Shown: piece by piece, positions 58,940 to 64,000 of the stretch
Position numbering within the stretch: position 1 is the stretch's first letter
How the letters are laid out: every line of letters begins with the position of its first letter
DNA from: Paracrocinitomix sp039939375
GTDB lineage: Bacteria > Bacteroidota > Bacteroidia > Flavobacteriales_D > Crocinitomicaceae
Reading direction: 5' to 3'
NCBI GenBank assembly: GCA_039939375.1
Contig: JBDVJO010000002.1
Span: 372,001 to 436,000, forward strand
DNA length: 64,000 nt
The notes under the pieces: model-generated
What the model was told of the DNA's origin: nothing
The model's database searches: none
Seen by the model: the letters and a program-made list of their open reading frames with translations, nothing else
Translations under genes and position numbers: made by a program

Positions 58940-59863
58940 GTGCTTGACCGTTTTCTATATTATTGCGTGGCATTGCCTTGGTCAGTAATGCCAATTTGGC
59001 TCATCTATTTGTTGTCAGATGTGTTTTACGTGGTGATAAGATTCATCATACCGTACCGTAAAAACGTAGTGGTTTCAAACATAAAAAATTCATTTCCAGA
59101 AAAATCTGAAAAAGAACATAAACTTATTGCGAAACGCTTCTACAGGTATTTTGCACACCTCTTTGCTGAATCAATCAAGAATTTAACCATTTCTAAAAAA
59201 AGCTTGTCAAAAAGACTAACGGTGAAAAATCCGGAAATAATGGATGAGCTTAGAAAAGAGGGGAGAGATGTTTTATTTCTTTCATCTCATTATAATAATT
59301 GGGAGTTTCTGATAAATGGTCAAAGTTTGTTGTTTGATTTTCAGGCGGTAGGAATTGGAATGCCACTTTCAAACAAATTTTGGGATAAAAAATTGAACTC
59401 TAGAAGAGAACGATTTGGAATGAAAGTCGTGAATTCAGAGAATTATCGTGAGGTACTTGAATCGTTCAAAGGTACACCAACGGCAACTTTGATTCTAAAT
59501 GATCAATCTCCAGGAAAAAACGAGAATTGCTATTGGACAACTTTTTTAGGTCAAGAAACTGCTTTTTATTTTGGAGCAGAGATTTTAGCCAATCAAATGG
59601 ATGCAGCTGTTGTAAACGCAATTATCCACAAAAAGAGAAAAGGACATTACGAATTAGAACTTGAGTTAATCACGAAAGAAGCTCGCAAAGAAAGCTATGG
59701 AGTGATTACAGATAAATATGTTCAAAGTCTAGAGCGTGCAATCGAAAGTAAGCCTGAATTCTGGTTGTGGTCACACAAAAGATGGAAAAAAGGTGTTCCT
59801 GAAAATTTAGAAGAGATTAAAATCAATCACAAAGAAAGATTTTTAAAGAAATTTAGAAATTAA
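58940..59863 (+). CDS. Lipid A biosynthesis acyltransferase (LpxL/HtrB-like)
   Basis: A 307-residue membrane-associated acyltransferase beginning with GTG. The HX4E catalytic motif is HYNNWE (~113-118), preceded by DVLFLSS. ILNDQSPGKNENCYWTTFLGQETAFYFGAEILANQM (~187-222) is the second substrate block, and the C-terminal WLWSHKRWKK is the family end. It adds a secondary acyl chain to lipid A or a related lipid such as ornithine lipid or phospholipid. GTG 58940 is preferred as it precedes the helix FLYYCVALPWSVMP. Converges on the DinB gene with 4-base overlap. Confidence 0.88.
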   Translation: MLDRFLYYCVALPWSVMPIWLIYLLSDVFYVVIRFIIPYRKNVVVSNIKNSFPEKSEKEHKLIAKRFYRYFAHLFAESIKNLTISKKSLSKRLTVKNPEIMDELRKEGRDVLFLSSHYNNWEFLINGQSLLFDFQAVGIGMPLSNKFWDKKLNSRRERFGMKVVNSENYREVLESFKGTPTATLILNDQSPGKNENCYWTTFLGQETAFYFGAEILANQMDAAVVNAIIHKKRKGHYELELELITKEARKESYGVITDKYVQSLERAIESKPEFWLWSHKRWKKGVPENLEEIKINHKERFLKKFRN

Positions 59864-60471
59864 TTCACCGGAAACTTTCTGTGGGCTTTAATTCTTTTTG
59901 CTTGCTCTACATGTCGTTCGCAGTGGTAAACAATATATTGAAGTGCATCTCCAACACGCAGTTTTACGATAGGTCTTTTAGTAAAAGACATTTTTGTTTT
60001 ACGAATATTGATGTTTCTCGCTCCATCAATAGCTTGGATTAATTGAGATTGAAAATCTAAGAATTTATCAACCACATTTTCCGTATCCAAATTTTTATTG
60101 ATCAAAGGGTTATAATCTTTTGGCGACTTTAGTTTTCGCTTAACATTCTTCAATTTTCCAAGCTTAACTTTAATATAAGTTGAGTTTCCTAAAGGTGAAC
60201 TTTGAAACATTTCTTCTGGACTCTGGAAACGAGAGTTTAAAATACGTTCTTCAAATGCGGGAACATAAAAGGTGTGAAATGCATTCAAGTGCACAAAGCA
60301 CTGAGCAATACTCCATGAGGTTTTATCCGGATTCCAATGAAGTTGCTCTTTTGAAAGCCCTTCAAATTCAGTGCGAACTTCATCCATTAACTTATTTGAA
60401 ATATAGCTAAGCTTATCTAATAAGTCATTAGATTTTATTTTTCGCATTAATGGATTCGCTAGGTTACTCAT
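59860..60471 (-). CDS. DinB-like four-helix metalloprotein
   Basis: A 203-residue protein of the DinB/YfiT superfamily. Three helix-borne ligands are suggested by AQCFVHLNAFH (~65), and YIVYHCERHVEQAKRI (~180), the second matching the H-x3-H pattern near the C-terminus. The pattern LSKEQLHWNPDKTSWSIAQCFVHL is typical. Family members are thiol- or bacillithiol-dependent transferases or damage-responsive proteins; the role here is unknown. Stands alone, convergent with the acyltransferase gene. Confidence 0.85.
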   Translation of the reverse strand: MSNLANPLMRKIKSNDLLDKLSYISNKLMDEVRTEFEGLSKEQLHWNPDKTSWSIAQCFVHLNAFHTFYVPAFEERILNSRFQSPEEMFQSSPLGNSTYIKVKLGKLKNVKRKLKSPKDYNPLINKNLDTENVVDKFLDFQSQLIQAIDGARNINIRKTKMSFTKRPIVKLRVGDALQYIVYHCERHVEQAKRIKAHRKFPVN

Positions 60472-60596
60472 ACCAGTTCAAATATAGATAATCTTTTAAA
60501 GCAATACATCCATATTTGATGCCAGAAAATATATTTATCAACGTTAAAAATTGGATAGAGTTTGAAGATTACCTTGCTTTTTAAGTAATGATGTGG

Positions 60597-60977
60597 CTAC
60601 CACCATCCAAAATATACACCAGCATAAAGAACTCCTATCAATAATAAACATCCAAGAATCACCATTAATATAGAGAGTAACATTCTTTGTAATATATACT
60701 CCATCTCAGGTCCAATATCGTGATTTTGTTTAACGCGTTTGATCAATCGATTATTGAATGTTGTTTTAATCTTTAAGTGCTTGTTTGATTTGGTCTCAAT
60801 TTTCTGAAATGATTTAAAAGTGTTTTCTTCAGAATCTGGATTTTCCGTTTGGATATTTGCAGCATCTTCTTTTTCAACTTGAATCAATTCATCAGTTTTT
60901 GTTTCATCTGCTTGTCCTTGCGAATACACACCTTGGTAAACAAATAATGTAAGTGTAATGAGAATTAGTGCTTTCAT
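60597..60977 (-). CDS. Hypothetical small exported protein with C-terminal membrane anchor
   Basis: A 126-residue protein. Residues 1-19 are a signal peptide (ending VYSQ); ~20-90 are charged and disordered-looking (Glu/Lys/Asn-rich, then basic FNNRLIKRVKQNHD); ~96-122 are one hydrophobic helix (LLSILMVILGCLLLIGVLYAGVYF) ending in GWW. The exported C-anchored layout is clear; no family recognised. Divergent from the SLC12-like transporter gene, with which it shares a 192-base control region. Confidence 0.6.
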   Translation of the reverse strand: MKALILITLTLFVYQGVYSQGQADETKTDELIQVEKEDAANIQTENPDSEENTFKSFQKIETKSNKHLKIKTTFNNRLIKRVKQNHDIGPEMEYILQRMLLSILMVILGCLLLIGVLYAGVYFGWW

Positions 60978-61169
60978 GTGTCCTTGTTTTAATCAAATAT
61001 CGCTGGTTTCATTCAATTGGAAGAATTGAGTTCAGCAAATTTGAATTTTATTTTGTGAAAATCGCCGATTGCAAGATTTTCGTATTTCTTAAGTTCTTAC
61101 TAAAAGCCGAACTTTTCTCACTATTTTTACGTAAACCAAAGGTTTAACAACAAAGCGCAACTCAACCTA

Positions 61170-64000
61170 ATGTCGCAACAAAAGAAATTCGGAACATTTG
61201 CTGGGGTTTTTACCCCTTCTATCTTGACGATTCTTGGGGTAATCATGTACCTGAGAATGGGGTGGGTTGTTGGTAATTCAACTTTGTTTACGCTTTTTGG
61301 AGTAATTCTTTTAGCGCATCTAATTTCTATCTCTACGGGATTGTCAATTTCTTCTATTGCCACTGATAAAAAAGTAGGAGCAGGTGGGGTTTATTATGTT
61401 TTATCGAGAAGTTTAGGATTGCCAATTGGTGGAGCTTTAGGGATAACTCTTTTTGTAGCAACGGCATTATCGATAGCCTTATACATGGTAGGGTTCGCAG
61501 AGATTTTTAATAAGTTTATCGGTTTCGGTTTTGAAATGAATGAAGCCGGCGAAATGGTAAGGACTGAGTTTTATACCAATTCATTAAGGATTACAGGTAG
61601 TTTAGGACTTCTATTTCTGACAATTTTGGCTTTCATCTCAACATCTATTGCGCTAAAATCACAGTATTTTATTCTTGGAGCTATTGTCCTTTCATTGTTT
61701 TCAATTTTCCTTGGTGATCCTTCAAATGTTACCGCGGTAAGTGCAAACGTTGATTTAGGTCCCTCTGCAGGCTTTGCCGCAGTCTTCGCGATTTTCTTTC
61801 CCGCCGTTACTGGATTTACTGCTGGTGTTGCCATGTCTGGTGATTTGAAAGATCCTAAAAAGGCAATTCCGATAGGTACCATGTTGTCAATCGCTGCTGG
61901 ATTGTTGATTTATACCATTTTAGCTTTGTTCATTTTCTATTCGTTTGACTCCAGAACTTTAATTGGAAATCCGGAAGCTTTATTTGAAATGGCGTTGGTT
62001 CCATTTTTAGTTTTTCTTGGAGTTTGGGGAGCTACGTTATCTTCGGCACTTGGGGGAATTCTCGGAGGACCAAGAATTTTACAGGCCATGTCTGTGGATA
62101 AAATCACGCCAAAATTATTCGCAAAAGGAGTAGGAGCGGGAAATGAGCCAAGAAATGCGCTGATTCTAACCGTTATAATTGCAGAGGCTGGAGTTTTGAT
62201 TGGTGATTTAAATGTAATTGCAGAAGTGGTGTCCATGTTCTATTTGTCGGCGTATGGGTTTATTAATCTTTCTTTCTTCTTAGAATCTTGGGCGAGTTCA
62301 GATTTCAATCCTACTTTTAAGGTAAAGAAGTGGGTGGGACTCTTAGGCTTTATTGCCACTTTTATTATCATGTCACAGCTCAATTTACTAGCAATGGTTG
62401 TGGCGATAATCATCATTGGAGGAATCTATTTTTTCTTGTCAAGAAAACAAGTCGCTTTAGGAACAGGTGATATTTGGCAATCTGTTTGGGCGACAATCGT
62501 GAAAAAAGGATTGAAGCGAATGGAAGCTGGTAGCGACCACAAAAGGAACTGGAAACCAAATACGCTATTATTCAGCATAGGTGCCAAACACCGAACTAAA
62601 ATGATTGAGTTCTCTAAAGCCGTTTCGGGTCATGGTGGAATCATTACTAATTTTGATTTAACAGAAAATGAAGAAGCGACTGTTCTGTTTCCAAAAGCAA
62701 AAGAAACAGTTGAAGACGAAGAGTTAGAGAAATTCGGGATTTTCGGAAGGAAGTTAGAAGTTCAAAATTCATTTAAAGGAATAGAAAGCATTGCATGCAC
62801 CTTCGGGTTTTCTGGTATAGAGCCAAATACTGTTCTAATGGCATGGCCAGGCGAAACCGAAAACCCCATCTGGTTCACTCAAATGACCCAAAAATTGGTT
62901 GATCTAGATTATAATGTCTTGTATCTAGATTATGATGAGCGCTGGGGATTTAGAAAGCAAGAGAAAATTGACTTGTGGTGGAGAGGCGTGAGTAATAACT
63001 CAGAACTGATGCTTTTATTGGCGAAGTTCATCTTGTCAAGTCCAGATTGGTCACAAGCTAGTATTAGAATAATCCTAGTAAATGAAACAAATGTCGATTT
63101 TAAGATAATTGAAAATAGAATTCAACAGGTATTGGATCAATTTAGAATTGAGGCAGAGATTAAAATCGTGAATAACGAACTCGATAAAAAGCCTATTTAT
63201 GAATTAATGAAAGTACATTCTTCTGAAGCCGATTTAGTGTTTGTCGGAATTCCAGATATAGAAGAAGGGGAGGTAGATTCGTTTGTAAATAGAACAAATA
63301 ATTTGGTTCATACTATTGGAACAACTCTATTAGTCAAAGCCTCAAGTCAGTTTGAAGAAACTGATTTGAAAATTGAACACATTGATTTAAAATCAGAATC
63401 TGAAAAAATTAATGAAGAAAGTCTTTTACCTTTAGAAAGCTGTAAAGATGAATCTTTCAATAATATCATTACAAAGTTTGATGCAGAGTTGAACAGAATC
63501 GTTCATGAATTAACTGAGAATAGCGTTCAACGAATTGAAAACTATCACCACCGAATTTTCTCACAAATAATTGAGGTGATGGATTCATTTTTAGATGATG
63601 TCTCATCTGAAGATGAAATGAATGTTCTACACGAAAAATTAAAAGTGGTTCTTGAACAAGTCGAAGAAGTACTAAACGATTCTATACATCATCAATTACC
63701 TATCGTTTCTGCTGAATTTGAAAAGGATATTTCTTTATACCTGAGACATAAAGAGGATTTTATAAATCATCTACCATTGAAGATTCAAATTGCTTCAATG
63801 TATGATCAGCAAAAAGAATTAAAATCAGTTTCTAGAAAAGTAAAATTCAGACAAGCTGTTCAACGAATTTGGTATTCTGAAGGAATGCTTGAGTCTTACG
63901 ATCAATTTTTAGAATTTGGTTATCACAACCTGGTATTATTGCATCAATCAAAGAATTTGATGCACAACATTATCTGGGATTTCATGACGGTGATTCGAAA
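61170..64000 (+). CDS. Very large SLC12/amino-acid-permease-like transporter (3' end beyond window)
   Basis: The frame is open from ATG 61170 through the last base, 943 codons so far. Residues ~12-430 are a twelve-helix APC-superfamily carrier; helix 1 TILGVIMYLRMGWVVGN (20-36) is the hallmark of cation-chloride cotransporters (SLC12: NKCC/KCC), and FFPAVTGFTAGVAMSGDLKDPKKAIPIGT (~211-239) the conserved helix-6 region. Residues ~465-740 form a cytosolic alpha/beta region like the SLC12 C-terminal domain. After ~750 comes a further helical region (SFNNIITKFDAELNRIVHELTEN ... SYDQFLEFGYHNLVLLHQSKNLMHN) that I cannot assign and that continues past the edge. Substrate (Cl-/cation or amino acid) is not decided. 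The end is missing only because of the window. Confidence 0.88.
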   Translation, partial: MSQQKKFGTFAGVFTPSILTILGVIMYLRMGWVVGNSTLFTLFGVILLAHLISISTGLSISSIATDKKVGAGGVYYVLSRSLGLPIGGALGITLFVATALSIALYMVGFAEIFNKFIGFGFEMNEAGEMVRTEFYTNSLRITGSLGLLFLTILAFISTSIALKSQYFILGAIVLSLFSIFLGDPSNVTAVSANVDLGPSAGFAAVFAIFFPAVTGFTAGVAMSGDLKDPKKAIPIGTMLSIAAGLLIYTILALFIFYSFDSRTLIGNPEALFEMALVPFLVFLGVWGATLSSALGGILGGPRILQAMSVDKITPKLFAKGVGAGNEPRNALILTVIIAEAGVLIGDLNVIAEVVSMFYLSAYGFINLSFFLESWASSDFNPTFKVKKWVGLLGFIATFIIMSQLNLLAMVVAIIIIGGIYFFLSRKQVALGTGDIWQSVWATIVKKGLKRMEAGSDHKRNWKPNTLLFSIGAKHRTKMIEFSKAVSGHGGIITNFDLTENEEATVLFPKAKETVEDEELEKFGIFGRKLEVQNSFKGIESIACTFGFSGIEPNTVLMAWPGETENPIWFTQMTQKLVDLDYNVLYLDYDERWGFRKQEKIDLWWRGVSNNSELMLLLAKFILSSPDWSQASIRIILVNETNVDFKIIENRIQQVLDQFRIEAEIKIVNNELDKKPIYELMKVHSSEADLVFVGIPDIEEGEVDSFVNRTNNLVHTIGTTLLVKASSQFEETDLKIEHIDLKSESEKINEESLLPLESCKDESFNNIITKFDAELNRIVHELTENSVQRIENYHHRIFSQIIEVMDSFLDDVSSEDEMNVLHEKLKVVLEQVEEVLNDSIHHQLPIVSAEFEKDISLYLRHKEDFINHLPLKIQIASMYDQQKELKSVSRKVKFRQAVQRIWYSEGMLESYDQFLEFGYHNLVLLHQSKNLMHNIIWDFMTVIR

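Noticed and set aside
1..64000. tRNA, rRNA, CRISPR arrays, insertion sequences, defence islands
   Set aside because: Reading both strands gave no cloverleaf, no regular spacer array, no transposase frame and no recognisable defence genes.

Overview
The window is a stretch of ordinary chromosome from a low-GC member of the Bacteroidota, most likely a marine or freshwater flavobacterium (Flavobacteriales; a Crocinitomicaceae- or Cryomorphaceae-like lineage would fit, but this is inference). The signs are two secreted proteins ending in type IX secretion (T9SS) sorting domains, two periplasmic proteins built as TPR, PD40 propeller, carboxypeptidase-regulatory domain and OmpA, promoters of the TTG-N19-TAnnTTTG type, start codons that mostly lack Shine-Dalgarno sequences, and a fused E1 alpha/beta 2-oxoacid dehydrogenase. 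I see no rRNA, tRNA, CRISPR array, insertion sequence or prophage.

Layout. 0-5.4 kb: end of a PhnP-like hydrolase, a membrane-anchored GH25 lysozyme, then (minus strand) a TlpA-like redoxin, an FtsX/ABC pair and an ElaA-type acetyltransferase. 5.5-13.3 kb: a T9SS cargo, an HD hydrolase plus small outer-membrane barrel, a PorE-like protein with prmC, and a large SprB-repeat T9SS cargo. 13.4-20.1 kb: thiolase, ribosomal protein S1, a dicarboxylate/glutamate symporter, a lipoprotein, a STAS/SEC14-like protein and fabG. 20.2-30.1 kb: zinc-ribbon/Nif3 pair, a Trp-repeat secreted protein, hutF, trmH, HU, cupin-fmt, a double Usp protein, a MATE exporter and rlmI. 30.2-42 kb: an orphan TPR histidine kinase, yggS-DUF1015, a second PorE-like protein, YjbQ-NlpC/P60, an acyltransferase diverging from lhgO, and tsaD diverging from TamB. 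42-56 kb: TamB, biotin carboxylase, E1 fusion, an SDR, lipoproteins, a hotdog thioesterase and aconitase. 56-64 kb: a GlcNAc-kinase-like ATPase, a SiaC homologue, OmpH/DUF4924, an LpxL-like acyltransferase, a DinB-fold protein and the first 943 codons of a very large SLC12-like permease that runs off the right edge.

Functionally most of it is housekeeping: translation (S1, PrmC, Fmt, TsaD, TrmH, RlmI), central metabolism (thiolase, FabG, biotin carboxylase, E1, aconitase), and envelope building (TamB, OmpH, LpxL-like, PorE-like, lipoproteins). I do not find a clear new defence or biosynthetic island. The most unusual items are small-scale: a decayed copy of the thioesterase start with a REP-like repeat lying between that gene and its promoter (53.5-53.7 kb), a promoter whose transcript should start inside the upstream terminator hairpin (6.4 kb), terminator hairpins that fall into families sharing inner stems, a secreted protein made of six Trp-centred repeats (22.2 kb), a SiaC homologue with Ile at the phospho-acceptor position, a perfect palindrome inside the DUF1015 promoter, and the SLC12-like transporter with a long extra C-terminal region.
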